From positions 11,333,001 to 11,397,000 of the forward strand of contig JAZBRS010000059.1 of assembly GCA_037176725.1 (NCBI GenBank): DNA of 64,000 nt, read 5' to 3'. Under the pieces are notes generated by a model. The model saw only the letters and a list, made by a program, of their open reading frames with translations, was not told where the DNA came from and made no database searches. A program made the position numbers and the translations under genes. How positions within the stretch are numbered: position 1 is the stretch's first letter; every line of letters starts with the position of its first letter. Of the stretch, positions 31,100 to 42,785 are shown one piece after another. The DNA is from Posidonia oceanica. Its lineage: Eukaryota > Streptophyta > Magnoliopsida > Alismatales > Posidoniaceae.

Positions 31100-31765
31100 T
31101 GCTGCTAGGAAGGCGATGAGGGCCCTGGTTGAGGCCTAGCTAGTAGGCGAATAGGGGGTCCTGACTGGGGTCTTCCTAAGATGGAGGCAGGGGCTTGGGG
31201 TCTTGCCTGGAGGTGAACAGGGGCAGGAGCCCAAGGATACATGGCGGGCTGCGCGACGAAGTGCTCCGGCCTGGCGCACGATCGGATCATATGAATCCCT
31301 GATTCAGAGCCGGCGACTGTCGCATGGTAGAGGGAGAAGGGAAAGGGCTCCGAGATATCATGAATGAGCTCGGAGGGGTCTACCACAGACGTAGCAGGCC
31401 CAGAAGGAGAGAGAATAGATTCCCGAGGTCCCTGCGCCTTCTGGGTTGCAATGCTCCAGCAAGGGCTGGTGGACGATGTTGGGATGAGGGGATGCTAATG
31501 CTAATGCTAATGCAGGGGCTGATGCTGATGGAGGAGCAGAAGTGGATGCCTCGTGTGTGTGGATCGTAATCGTTCCCGATTCGATCAGGTTCTGAACGGT
31601 GTCCTGCAAAGTGAGGCAACTATTCGTCGAGTGCCCTATGGCTCGATGAAAGTCATTGAAAAGATTCGCCGTATGCCAATACGGAAGTGGCTTTGGCAGC
31701 AGGCGAACCTCGGGAAACCTCAGATACGACGCGACCTTGGGGAGGACGACATTCAGTGGTTCCAC
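31100..31765 (-). pseudogene. Element B gag C-terminal part with zinc-knuckle-like motif
   Basis: The open frame 31765-31358 carries MEPLNVVLPKVASYLRFPEVR, then LFNDFHRAIGHSTNSCLTL. The first Cys of the C-x2-H-x4-H-x4-C arrangement is Asn here (NDFH), unlike A and C. It is followed by a Ser/Ala/Pro-rich region. A frame change near 31370 leads to the 31386-31105 segment. Confidence 0.7.
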
Positions 31766-31798
31766 CAGTGGGGTGAATTGACGCCGCTCTCTGAAATC

Positions 31799-32607
31799 TC
31801 ACCTCTGCCCTTGGGGTTGCGCTTGCCAGACCAGTGCGGTAGGATACACCGGTTGGGTGGTGGTAGTGATTTGTAGTGTGGGGGGTGCCCTAGGTGCTGG
31901 TGCGTACACTACCTGATTCGGGGGAGGCCGAATCGATAGAAGAACAGGTGCGAGCGTAGGCGAGGGGTCGACGTATGCAACAACAGTCTTCGGCGAGTCC
32001 TTCTTAGGACGGCTACTAGTGCTACCGCTGCTATTGTTGCTGGTGCTGCTGCTGGTGCTGTTGCTGATGGTTGCCTGCTTGGCAAACGTAGAGAGTACCG
32101 GGAAGTTGCCACTCCGTAGCGAACTCTCTACGCAGGTGTTGGCCTGAATTAGTGTTGCAAAGGTTGTGACGGGTTGAATGCTGAGTAGAGCCCCAGTAGC
32201 GAGCTGCGCACCTTCGATCACAATCTCGAGGGACTCCTCGTCAGAGGGTCCATCTTGAACCTGTGAGGCAAGGGCGTGCCAGTGGTCGACATACTCCCCA
32301 AGCGGCTCATTGGGGTTCTGCTTCGTTGCGACTAGGTCCACACGCTTTGGGACCAGGTTATGTTGAAGGAGTATTGTCCCAGGAACGCCTGGCTAAGGTC
32401 ATTCCACGTCCTGATGGTGGCCATATCAAGCAAGGTGAACCACTTGCGCGCGGGGCCAGTCAGACTTTTTTGGAACAAGCAGATTAGCAACCTCTCGTTA
32501 GCATGGAGCTGAGCGAGATCTCCGCAGTACGCCTTCAGTTGTGCGATTGGGCAGCCTTTACCAATGTATTTGTCAAAGACCGGGATACAAAACTTTGGTG
32601 GGAGCAT
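31799..32607 (-). pseudogene. Element B gag core
   Basis: Two overlapping open pieces: 32607-32332 (FDKYIGKGCPIAQLKAYCG, LICLFQKSLTGPARKWFTLLD, FLGQYSFN) and 32341-31799 (LGEYVDHWHALASQVQDGPSDEES and a Ser/Thr-rich tail). They are in different frames, so a small indel near 32345 breaks the Gag/capsid domain. Confidence 0.8.
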
Positions 32608-32646
32608 CGCCTCTGGGAAATAGCAGAGGTCCTGGAATTGGTAGGA

Positions 32647-33639
32647 CTAGAGGTCAGCGCCTTGCACTAGATGTAGTGCTTTCTTGAAGACGTCCACCCT
32701 ATTATTGATGGGGTCTGGATTAGTTGCCAAAGGTGATGGGGCAGTAGGGGCGGGGACCGCATACGCTGGCAGGGTCGCACCAAGGTGCTCCTCTTGATCC
32801 AACATCACGTCGCCTGGTGGAGCGACGAGATGGGCGGTGTATTCGTGCAAAGGTGTTGTGTGTGCTGGGGTAGGAAATTGCTGATGTAGGGGGTAAGAGT
32901 AGCTAGCATGTTGTGTAGTGGGTGATGCATAGTGCGGGAGCGACAGTTGCTGCACCGGCACGGTGCCAAGCAACGGGCCTGCAGGGTACTGTGCTCCAAC
33001 CAGCCCGAAGGACTAGCCACCAGGTGGTGGAGGAATATGCTGTGTAGTGTGCTGTGCATATGCAGGAGGCGGAAGTTGAGCCCCCATCGTCGGAGCAGTG
33101 AGTAGCTGAGGTGATGGTCTAGGCGGGGGTGCAGAAGGGAATGCCTAAGAAGCAAGAGCAGGCCGCAGAGGAGCCTCGGGAGTAGCAGGAGTGAATGAAG
33201 GGCGAAGAAATAGAGCCATGCCCTGCAGTCTTTGGGCAGTCTCCACCAGCTACTGGTACTACACCTCGAGGGACCCATCAGTGGGTGCTTTGAATTGCAA
33301 GACCGGCGAGGGACCAGAGTCAAGAGGCCAGGACGCAGATTGTCCAGGAGGCAGAGGTCCTATGGCGAAAGTCGCCGCAGTAGGGTGGGTGTCAAGAGTG
33401 ACATAACCCTGGGAAGGAGGTGTCAGTGGCGCCACCGGAACACGGGCAGCAGATACCAAGATAGACTCGGCAACCAGGTCCGGCAGAGTCTGCCACTACC
33501 CCACAGAATAGAGGGGAGACAACTATACCAGAGAAGGAGACGCTGGTACAAAGGGAGCCAATGCAAGAGTCGGAGGGACCGAAATGGGAATCCTCTCCAG
33601 GGCAACAGGAGTCTGGGACTCACCAACAAACTGGGCCAT
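32647..33639 (-). pseudogene. Element B gag N-terminal region
   Basis: The start is taken at 33639 (MAQFVGE), matching A and C. The region is Pro/Ser/Gln-rich, with an in-frame TAG near 33500 in the sequence GTGGGGTAGTGGCAGAC, which C shares at the same place. The conserved MLGTVPVQQLSLP and YTAHLVAPPGDVMLDQEEHLGAT blocks (32973-32647) resume downstream. Confidence 0.6.
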
Positions 33640-34843
33640 TGCTGACTGAGAGCGAGTGATCATAGGGCTGTGACAGGGAGCAACAGGACGAATCCTAGGG
33701 GGAGCTATCGTCGTAAAGGCGAGTAGCTCGGAAGAGGATGGTCGGGAACAGGTGTTGCGACAGGGGTGTCAGTAGAGAAAGTACTCAAGCTCCAGCTAAG
33801 GAACTCGCTCACTGACCTCTACGCGGAAGGCAAACAAAAACAAGGCTTAGAACCCGAAAGTAAAATGCAATTGCTTTAATGTATGTCATGAATGTAGATG
33901 TATGCTTTCTAGCATGCTCTCCCTCACTAATCTAGTGTGTCCTAGTAGATAGTCTACTTCGGACGCTCACAAGTGTATGGGTCGCTGACTCAGGTTAGAA
34001 AAAAGTAGGTCCCATGTCTAAATCCTGGCCGGAGCTCAGGTAGTGACGGGGTGGTACTTTAGGAGCCTTAGCCCTGCCAATAGCATGGGCGGTACCCTTT
34101 ACTCACACCAACGTGACCCCTGACAAGGCGGAATAGACCGACCAACTTGTGCCAAGCCAAAGCAATGGGGCAAGAGACTGGAACTATCCTTCTCAAACTG
34201 TAGGTGGACTCAGATGAGAAGATGCATGCCCTATATGATGCTTTATGCGAATGCTTAGAGTTTTTTATCTTGCACGTTTTATTAACTCCAAGGGGATGCA
34301 GGTGTGTTGCAGTCTCTAGTTGCTCCTAGAGTTGATTTTTACTTGCCATTTTTAGTTAGCCATGGGGGAAGCAATCATTCTCTAATTGTCCTTAAGCTAA
34401 GTGCAAAACGAGAAGAAAATCACCCAAACATGGCAAGCAAGCAACACAAATCATTGCAAAAGGCATGCGCATGGTATGTGCTAGTGTTGTGGACATGATA
34501 GTGAAGGGAAAACACTTATCATATCAAAATGTAGGAATACATAGCATGTGTATGTGCAGTGGCATAGTATTGGTGTAAAAGAAAGCATTCACCACTCAAA
34601 AGACATGCATAATGCGTCAAGCAAATATTTAGACATGCATAATGCAGGAAATAAAGTAGGAATAAGCAAGTAAATAAAATAAGTAAAGACAGGCAAGCAG
34701 TAGAGCATGTAAAGGCAAAGCAAGCAATAAAGCATGTAAACAGGCAAGGCAAGCAAACAAGCGAGGCATGCAAAAGCGCAGGGCAAGCAAAGATGCAAAA
34801 CCCAGGTGGGTGAGAAAGCCAAAGCGAAAGCTGGAGCTTGGAA
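33640..34843 (-). other. Element B untranslated leader
   Basis: No gene seen. Shared blocks with A and C include CTCCCTCACTAATCTAGTG, GTCCTAGTAGATAGTCTAC and GAACTCGCTCACTGACCTC. Hydrophobic frames such as 34519-35097 cross the PBS and LTR edge and are not real. Confidence 0.7.
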
Positions 34844-34861
34844 TCCCCAGCGGAGTCACCA
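34844..34861 (-). other. Primer-binding site of element B
   Basis: The minus strand reads TGGTGACTCCGCTGGGGA, two differences from A's tRNA-Arg-type PBS, with a 1-nt spacer to the LTR end at 34863. Confidence 0.8.
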
Positions 34862-34862
34862 C

Positions 34863-35854
34863 TGTAGTAATCCTGAAATATCGAATCGTCCATGCACGAT
34901 GCCAAAGCTCGCGTGCACCAATCGACATTAGGTTCACTATATGCGGCTGAATCCGAGGAAGGAAACTCTACTCGAAAACGTTGGCAGAAAAGGAAAAAGA
35001 AAAGATAAGACAAATTAGAGTTGCCACCATGTCTATTAAATTGGGAGACAAGGAAAATCAGGGAAATGCATGAAAAGACATGCAAAACCAGATGCAAAAG
35101 GGATGCAAAGGGATGCGATGCTATGTAATGCTATGCTATGCTATGACTCGTGCCCAGGATGAGGGCATAATGGTCATTACGGGCCAAGAGAAAGGGCAAG
35201 GACTCTTGTTACGCATAAGGAAGGTGTTAGGCACCCCCGATATGTTCGAGAATCGGACTTTCTTAGGCTATCTCACTCGCATATGCAAGAAGATGCATGC
35301 CTAATGCCTAAATGCCATGAATGCTTAATTACATGCTCAAATGTATGTTCTAAGTGCTAAGATGCGTGCAGGAAATTAAACGTGCAATCTATGTGCTCAG
35401 CAATGCTGCTAGTGTTCCGAACAGGCAAGCCCTAGTTCGTGAGAATTCTTAGGCAGTAAGCATCATCGCCTTAATGCAAATGCAGGCGATAAAACAAAAC
35501 GGTGGTGAAAAACATGCAATGCAAAGCAACATGCAAAGGAAAGCGAAAGCAGGGGCGGAAAATAGTGCAAAGCAGGCGATATGCAAAGGAAAATGAAAGC
35601 TGGTGCAAAAAACGGTGCAATGCAAGTGATATGCAAAAGAAAACGAAAGTTGACACAGAAAACGGTGCAAAGCAGGTGATATGCAAAAGAAAATGAAAGC
35701 GGGTGCGACAAAGCCTAATCTACATGCACGAGAAAGCAGATTGCGAAAACGATGCATGCAATGCAAATGATAAGGCAATGAGTGCTATGTAGTGATTTAG
35801 ATGGGCTTATCTTGAAGATCTGAGGCCTGATCAGAAATAACTTTGGTTAGAATG
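34863..35854 (-). repeat. Element B 5' LTR, 3'-terminal part (left of element C)
   Basis: The LTR ends (minus strand) in GGATTACTACA next to the PBS. It contains a minisatellite of about 58 bp (35470-35760) and the GGTGTTAGGCACCCCCGA block (35224-35241). It is interrupted by element C; the last five bases (35850-35854) are the left target duplicate. Continuity with 63393 onward is shown by alignment with C's own LTR: CTTGGTCCATGCTAAAGAGC at 37748 corresponds to CTTTGGTTAGAATG plus AAAGATC across the insertion. Confidence 0.85.
35850..35854. other. Target-site duplication of element C, left copy (GAATG)
   Basis: GAATG here is matched by GAATG at 63393-63397, immediately outside the other LTR. 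Confidence 0.85.
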
Positions 35855-36469
35855 TGTGAATGTGCCTTTCTCTTCAAGGCTCAGACCGAAGATGGTCCAA
35901 AAGAGAGAGGTTTTCACGGATGGAGCGACGCGGAGGAGGGAAAGATAAAGGAGAAAAAAGGGGAGTCGCCACCTAGTCTATTCAATCGGGAGACGAGGAA
36001 AACCAGGGATATGCATGAAGAACATGCAAAACCACACAAGAAGATGCAGTTCAATGCAAATGCTATGCAAAGAGGATGTCTCATACCAAGGACGAGGGCA
36101 AAAGGATCATTGCGGGCCAGAGAAAGGGTAAGGACTCCTGTTACGCGCGGGGAAGGTGTTAGGCACCCCCGACATGCCCGAGAAACAGTCTTTCTAGGCT
36201 TACGCTCGCTTTTGAAGGGAAATGCATGCTTTGAATGCCTAAATGCTGTGAATGCCTAAGTGGATGCTCAAGGGTGTGCTCTAAGTGTTGGAATGCGATG
36301 CAAGGAGTTAAACGTGCAATCTAAGTGCCCAGCAGCGTTGTCTGTGTTCCGAACCGGACGAAACCCTGGTTCGTGAGAACTCCAGGCAGTAAGCAACACG
36401 GCCCTATATGCAAATGCAGGCGATAAAACAAAACAGCGGTAAAACCATGCAATGCAAGTGACATGCAAG

Positions 36470-36935
36470 AGAAAACGGTGTAAAATACGCAAAACGACGT
36501 AGGAAACAGAAGTGGCACGCGAAACAGTGCAAGAAAACAAGATCGGCACGCAAAACGGTGCAAAAGACGGAGCGACATGCAAAACGATGCAAGAAAGCAA
36601 AGTGGGCATGCAAAACAGTGCCGAAACAAGAGCAAGCACGCGAAGCGGTGCGAGAAAACAAAGCGGCACACGAAACGGTGCAAGAAAACAATGCAAGTGC
36701 GCGAAGCAGTGCCAAAACAGAGCAAGCACGGAAAACGGTGCAAGAAAACAAAGTGGGCATGCGAAGCAGTGCCAAAATAGAGTGAGCACGCAAAACGGTG
36801 CAAGAAAACAAAGCGAGCACGTGAAGCGGTGCCAAAGTAGAGCGTGTGCGCAAAACGGCGCAAGAAACAAAGCATGCGCGCAAAACGATGCAAGAAACAA
36901 TGTAGGCATGCAAAACGGTGCAGGAAGCAAGGGAA
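36470..36935. repeat. LTR minisatellite, 60-bp period (CAAAACGGTGCAAGAAAAC core)
   Basis: Tandem imperfect copies of a 60-bp unit, each with GCAAAACGGTGCAAGAAAAC and GCGAAGCGGTGCCAAA halves. The same array in the 5' LTR is at 57690-58190. Long frames on both strands (up to 359 codons) result from the repeat. Confidence 0.85.
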
Positions 36936-36939
36936 ACAA

Positions 36940-37265
36940 ACGTCGGAAAAGCCACGCAATGCAGGGGTACGACAAGCAAAGACGAAGGCAAATCCGGGGG
37001 GAAAACAAGCGGTGCAAACGTAAAAGCAAAACATCGAAAAAGCCACGCAATGCAGGGGTACGACAAGCAAAGACGAAAGCAAATCCGAGCGGAAAACAAG
37101 CAATGCAGAAGTAAAAGCAAAACCTTGAAAAAAGCCACGCAATGCAGGGGTATAACAAGCAAAGGCGAAAGCAAATCCGGGTGAGGAAACAAGCGATGCA
37201 AAAGTAAAAGCAAAACCTCGAAAAAAGGCCACGTAATGCAGGGGTATGACAAGCAAAGGGGAAGA
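36940..37265. repeat. Tandem repeat of about 95 bp in C's 3' LTR
   Basis: Units begin with AAAGCCACGCAATGCAGGGG near 36949, 37041, 37135 and 37228 and contain GACAAGCAAAGACGAAAGC. The 5' LTR counterpart is at 58200-58510. Confidence 0.85.
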
Positions 37266-40200
37266 TTAGACGACATGACGGGCGTCAACCGAGCAGTTAG
37301 GGCTACCAGCCTGAATGCAAAGGAGAGATAAGCGGTGCGAGTGTAAGAATAAGACACCAGAAGAACCACACAATGCAGGTGTGAAGACCTGCAAAGGGGA
37401 GAGGAAGCAAGTGGAGGGATCGCCACTATTCTGTGATCGTTTCCCACTAAACCGTCCCACGATATGTCTCGCATGCTGCCCAAAGCTCGTTGTGCAATCG
37501 GATCACGGAAAAGGGGGAAGAAGACCGCAATTAGTAGCGAATCTAAGGGAAAACTTAACCCAAAACACTTGTGAGTACGTGAAGAGGGGAGACAGAGTTG
37601 ATAGACGAAGGGGGAGGCCCTAATCTACATGCACGGAAAACGAGACGTGAAAACAATGCATGAAGTACAAATGGTGTGCAAATGAATGCTGTGCAAGGGT
37701 TCACAAGGACTTACTTTGGAGATCTGAGGCCTGATCTGAGAAGTGCTTGGTCCATGCTAAAGAGCGCTCCACCAGGGTCGTCCAGGTAACTTGGCTGCGA
37801 AGATCTGACGGTCGGATCGGACGATATCCCAGCTTCAAGACAGAGGGGCCAGAATTGGGGAGAAAAATGGATCTAAGTGTAAAAGAGGTCCTAGGGGTGT
37901 GCAAAACAGGTCCTCCCATGTAAATGAGAGCTAAGTGTGCTCAAAAGTATCCTAGGAGACTGAGTGCAGTAAAGAAGGGGTGTAATGTATGCAAAAAATG
38001 CAAAGGGGGAGGACCTATGTGCAAATAGGAAGAGTGCAGGGGTTATGTGCAAATTAACCCTAAATGCGTGCAAAAGAGTGCAAATGTGTGCAAGGGTGCT
38101 AATGCAGGGATGCATGGACTAAATGCAAGGTTAATTAGGGCAGGTGTGTGCAAAAATGCAAGAAAAGGGGTCTAAGTGCGATTTTCAGAAAACTTAGGGA
38201 CCTAAACGTAAAAAACCAGTAAACGGGCACAAATCCCAAAAGAGAACCCGCAGGGGAGTCTCCTGCAACCTTGGAAAAGTTCGAACAGAAGAAACAAAGC
38301 CAAGAAACATTAAAAAAAAAAACCATAAAAGGTGGTCCCAGGGACCTATGTGCAAATTCCAAGAAAACCAGGGCCAAATAACAAATCCAGGAAGAAAATA
38401 AACATGTACAGTCACAGTGGTGTTTGAAAACTTGGGTGCAACCTAAACAGGCTCTAGGTTTGAAAGCAAGGCCAAGGAAAAACCACATGAAAGTAAAACA
38501 CAATGGGAGGACCTCTGTGCAATAAAACAAAACAGGAGGGCTTTCTTGCAAAAAGGAAACACACATATTCAAAGCTCAGAGGGACCCAAAGGCAAATAAA
38601 CTAAGATCAGGGGCTCTTTTACAATTTTTAAAGCAAAAAAGGGAATAAGGATGCATGCTGTGTGGACCTAGATGCAATAATCTAAACCTAATGTGATTTC
38701 ATGCAATGCAGTATGATAAAAAGGGAAAAATCAAATGAAAATAAACTGTGGAGGACCTAAATGCAAGAGTGAGTAAATGCAAGGGGTTGGATGCAAAAAG
38801 CCAAAAAACCACAGCATGCTGAGGACCAGAAAGTAAATAAATAAAGAAAGGGTATTTTTTATTAATGTTGCATGCAGTTAGCTTAGGGATTAAATGAGAA
38901 AATCAAATAAAAAAAGGACTAAGTTGCAGATATAGATAGCACAGGGATTAGGCTGCAAAATGCCCAAATAAACGCATGGTATTTAACATGGCAGTGGACC
39001 TAAGTGCAAGAAAAAGAAAACTTAAGGTCCAAACAATAATATTAACATGATTTCCATTACTGAAATAAATAACAAACTATACACATGCATAGTAAAATGA
39101 TTAAATGAAGGACTGGCATGCAAATAATAAAAGCTAACGTACTTTATGCTAATGTAAATAAAAACAAAAAAAGCGAAATAAAGCTACAGTATCATGCGGA
39201 AGATAAAACACAACGCCGGAGGTCTGCGCGCGTGGCGACGTCGCCGGAGAAGAAGCAGAGGTCCAGCGACCTCAAGAGGAGAGCACAGGCAACGAAAAGT
39301 AAATAGGAAAAGCCCGGAGGCAAGAGGGGGTTCAGGCGAACCCCCAGGGAAAGAAAACTACCTGTGGTGTCGTCCGGAGCAAGCTGACGATGCGAGGATG
39401 GCCGGCGCTCTAAGACAGAACCAGAGAATGCCGTTGAAGCGGCCGCGGAGCTCGGTGACGGGTCCGGCGCGATCATGGAAGCAAGGCGGAGCTTTCTGGA
39501 CGGAGAGAAGGCGGTTGCACTGTGTCAGGTCCGCAAGTGATTCCAGCACTGGAACCAAAGGTTGTCGGGGACCGTCTGGGTGTTCCGGAGCTCTGGAAGC
39601 AGTGGGGAGGATTGGGTTCGCTCGAGTGAACTCACAGGATGCTCTCTGGATGCTTGGAATGGAGTGTGGCGGCCTGGAACGGGAAGAATTGCATTGGTTT
39701 TGTTTGGGTCGTTTTTGGGTCCAAGTGAATGTCAAGCCACAGAGAGGATGTGAGGGCAATTGGGGGCTATCGGGCACGAGGTGGGGAGTGGCTCGAGGTC
39801 TAGAAGGCTGGCAGGGGCTTGAGCAACGAAGTCATTGCTCAAACCAAAGAATCTGGCAAGCTCTGGGTTGTGGCAGTCTCAACGGGTGAGAGGTGAAGCC
39901 GGACGGTGGTGACGCGGGCTATGGTGATGGCCGTGACTGTTGGGAGGGGGGCTAGGTTCGAGGCTGGCCACAGAAGTCGCGGGGGCGTCAAGAGGGAGTT
40001 AATGGGGGGTGGACTGTGATGAGTGGTGAGCTGGGTTTGGTTTGAAATGAGCTGGAGGGGCTGCTGGGGCTTTGATCCGGTTTAGAGGGGAAGCTTGGGT
40101 TCAAGAAGGTGGTCTGGGTTTGGTCTGAGGGAGAGGAGAGGTGTTGGTTTGATCAGATTTTGGTTTGGGAGGGAATGGGTTCATTTTTTGGTTTTGCTGG

Positions 40201-42190
40201 TAAGGTTGGTTTTGCAGAGGGTGAAGCCGGTTCTGGGGGTGCTTGGGGTGCTGGAGATGTTGGTTTTGCAGAGGGTAGGAAGGTGGCCTGATCTGGGTTC
40301 GGAGGATTGGGTTTGGTAGCTGCTGTTTGGTTTTTTTCAGGTGAGGTCTGGGTGTTGGTTTTGCAGTAGATTTAGGTACTTGAATGGGGGTTTGGTTTTG
40401 CAGAAGAGGCTGGGATTGGGTGAGCTGGGTTTGGCTTTGGAATGGTTGAGCTTGGGTCCGGTTTTGCAGAAGAGATGGAGGCAGAGAAGGCTGCTGGCAT
40501 TCGGGTGTTGGTTTTTTGGTTTTCAGAGGGGGATTGGGTGGGAGAGAAGGAGTGAAAAAAGGAAGAAGAAGGAGGAAATGAGAATGGGGTGGAATGGGCC
40601 GGACCGGGCTCAATAGGAAAAGAAAGAAAAAAAAGAAGGAAAGGATGAAAAGAAGAAAGGGAAAGGTAAAAGGGAAATAAGAAGAGAATAGAATAAATAA
40701 AAATAAAAATAAAATAGAAAAGGATGGGAAAAGCTTTTTAGGATAGTTGTGTTTTAAGTTAGGACTTTGATTAAGTTTTTAATGATTGTTTTTTGATTAG
40801 TTAGTTAGGATTAAAGAGTTTTAGTTTTGATTAGGGTTTTCTTCCCTTCAAATTGTTTTTGATTTTGTTTAATTGTTTGTTAAGTTTTTTAAATTGTTTT
40901 TTAATCATGTTTTTCTTGTTAAATATTTGGGATTTTGATTAGGGTTTTTTAAGGATTGTTTTAGATTAATTAAGGTGAGTTTTAGCTTTTGATTTTAATC
41001 TTTTAAGATTTTGTTTAAGTTTCCTTTTAGATTCGATTTTGATTTTTACTTGTTAAGTTCTTTTTTAATATATTTTTTGTTGAGTTTTTTCTTGTTAGGT
41101 TTTTTAATCAAGTGTTTTTAGATTTTTGATTGTTTGTTTTCCTTTTTAATTAAGTTTTCAAATTGTTTCCTTTTAGGATTGTTAAGTTAAGTTTTTCCTT
41201 CTTAATTACTTGCCTTAGCATTTTTAATTGTTTCTTTTCTTTTTAGGATTATTTTTTGATTGTTTTTAGTAGGGTTTTTACTTTTGCTTGTTTTGATCAC
41301 ATTTTGGTTTTTTCCTTGATTTTGCAGTATTTTCTTTTTGTTTGTTTTGCATATTTTAGATTGCATTCTTGGTTTTTGGATTTAGTTGGGTTTGATTAGG
41401 TTTTTGTTTTTAATTGTTTGTTTAATGTTTTTAAATTATTTCTTTTAGGATTTTGATTTGTTTTTCTTTCATTTTAGAGTTTTAAAGGTTTTTAAGGTTT
41501 TTTTAGGAATTTAGTAGAAGAGAGGAAAGGAAAAGAAAAAGGAAGAAGAAAGAGGAGAAATGAAGGAGTGGAGAAGAAAGAGAGGAGTTGAAAGAAAATA
41601 ATTTTTAGAAAATCAAGGAAAATGCTAAAAATAAGATAAAAATACCAATAAGATTCAAAAGAGATAGATGCTCAAGATGGGCCCATAGCCAGGCAAGAAG
41701 AAGAGGGAGAAGGGAGTGAAAAGAAGGAGGATAATTAGGAGAGAGAGAGGAGAGAGAAAAGAATAATCCAGGAGAGAGAAAAAGATAATTTGGTGAAATG
41801 AATGGGTTAAAGGTTTAGGAAAGAGGTGAAATTTGGGGAGTGTGTAGCCTAGCGTCCCTAGTGTTGGATCTAAGGTTTGGGTTTGGATTTGGGAAGATTT
41901 TGGAAGGGTTTTGAGGTGTAGAAAGAGGGTAGTTTTACCTAAGTTTCCTAGGGTTTTGGGAGTGGTTTGGGTTTGAATATTTGGGGGTTCTTTGGTAGGG
42001 TTTAAGGAGGGTTTGGGTTTGGTTTGAAGGTTTGGTTTTAGGGAATGATAATGGTTTTGGAATGGGAGAAGATTTATGGTTGAAGGAGGGTGAGCTACCA
42101 GACTTCAGAACCAGTTCCAAAGTGCTTCCAGAGTGCTCCTAGTGTGCTCCCAGTTGGCTGAAACCCCTTGGTTAAAATGGGGTGTCTACA

Positions 42191-42213
42191 GATGCCCCTC
42201 CCTAAGCGAGGTC
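42191..42213 (-). other. Polypurine tract of element C
   Basis: The minus strand reads TTAGGGAGGGGCATC directly before the LTR start TGTAGACACC. Confidence 0.75.
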
Positions 42214-42324
42214 AAGGGAAACGAGGTTGCTGCTCAAGGTTGACAAGACACCCCGCTCGAACTAGCAGGCACGAAGTATGTAGGCGTGGGCATTATCTCG
42301 ACTGATGCGCCAGAAGTCATGTCC

Positions 42325-42620
42325 CATTGCCAAAATGCGAATGCAAATGGAGATGCGAATGCAGATGCAGTGTGATGCCTGCCAATGCAGATGCTAATGC
42401 GAATGTTAGTGCAGATGCGAATATTGATGTAATGCAATGTGATAACGATGCAATGCTGATGCAATGCGGATATGCTGCTGTTGTTAATGTTGATATTGAA
42501 CCAATATGCAATCATGCATACTGATATTACGTATGAGGGAATGCCATGCTGCTGCATAATGGTATGCCGCTGATGTTAAAGTTGATGTTGAACCAATATG
42601 CAACAATGCATGATGCAGAT
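42325..42620. repeat. GATGC/AATGC simple repeat (C 3' region)
   Basis: The same type and place as 17110-17480 in element B, with GATGCGAATGCAGATGC and TTGAACCAATATGCAA blocks. No gene. Confidence 0.75.
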
Positions 42621-42785
42621 ATAGTAAGGGATGAGGCCGTGCCGATGAGTGTTGGTGCAATGAATGATGAGTTTGACGGACTCCTCACCGGATAGTTAGG
42701 GTTATCAGCCCAAATAAAAGGACGCCAGACAGGGTGACGGGTGTCATTCGAGCAGTTTAGGCTGCTAGCCCAGATAAGGAAGGGC

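Larger units (their letters stand above)
17038..34862 (-). mobile_element. Element B: Tat/Ogre-like retrotransposon with PMD-like ORF, interrupted
   Basis: The internal region runs on the minus strand from its PBS (34861) to its polypurine tract (17038). It is 17.8 kb including a 3.3 kb nested solo LTR, so about 14.5 kb without it, matching C's internal 14.9 kb. Order: leader, gag, protease, G-patch, RT, RNase H, integrase, PMD-like ORF, hairpin array, PPT. Its 5' LTR starts at 34863, is split by element C, and resumes at 63393. At least four frame changes, several stops and a roughly 0.7 kb RT/RNase H deletion make it inactive. Confidence 0.85.
35855..42190 (-). repeat. Element C 3' LTR (6.3 kb)
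   Basis: Minus-strand start TGTAGACACCCC (42190), end ...GGCACATTCACA (35855). Read in that direction: AT-rich (42190-40640), GC-rich leader (40640-39200) with a candidate donor CACAG|GTAG (intron from 39361), a TGCA/AGGTCC motif zone (39150-37860), a second donor candidate AAA|GTAAGT (37714), about 95-bp repeats (37260-36940), a 60-bp minisatellite (36935-36470), and the GGTGTTAGGCACCCCCGA block (about 36160). It is about 62 bp longer than the 5' LTR, largely from a 54-bp segment near 40223-40276. Confidence 0.92.

Noticed and set aside
27165..34870. The LTR ends at 27249 and 34863 as an inverted pair bounding one element
   Set aside because: 27249 is the end of a plus-oriented solo LTR with its own target duplication, while 34863 is the 5' LTR of minus-oriented B next to its PBS. 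Their similarity is family-level only.
36268..37483. Overlapping frames of 200-359 codons on both strands, rich in Phe, Cys, Ala, Leu
   Set aside because: They coincide with the 60-bp and 95-bp tandem repeats of C's LTR, are open in several frames at once, and have no domain. The same holds for 57593-58512, 3711-4236 and 35449-35778.
40101..40613. Minus-strand Pro/Gln-rich frame of 170 codons, also at 61357-61815
   Set aside because: It lies in the LTR leader, differs in length only because of the 54-bp indel, and has biased low-complexity composition. The two copies are LTR duplicates, so their similarity is no evidence of coding.
41000..41500. T-rich stretch of GATTTTTTAGG-like steps as telomeric or centromeric satellite
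   Set aside because: There is no regular period. It is the AT-rich 5' part of C's LTR and recurs only in the other LTR copies (62000-62700 and, reversed, 1-390).
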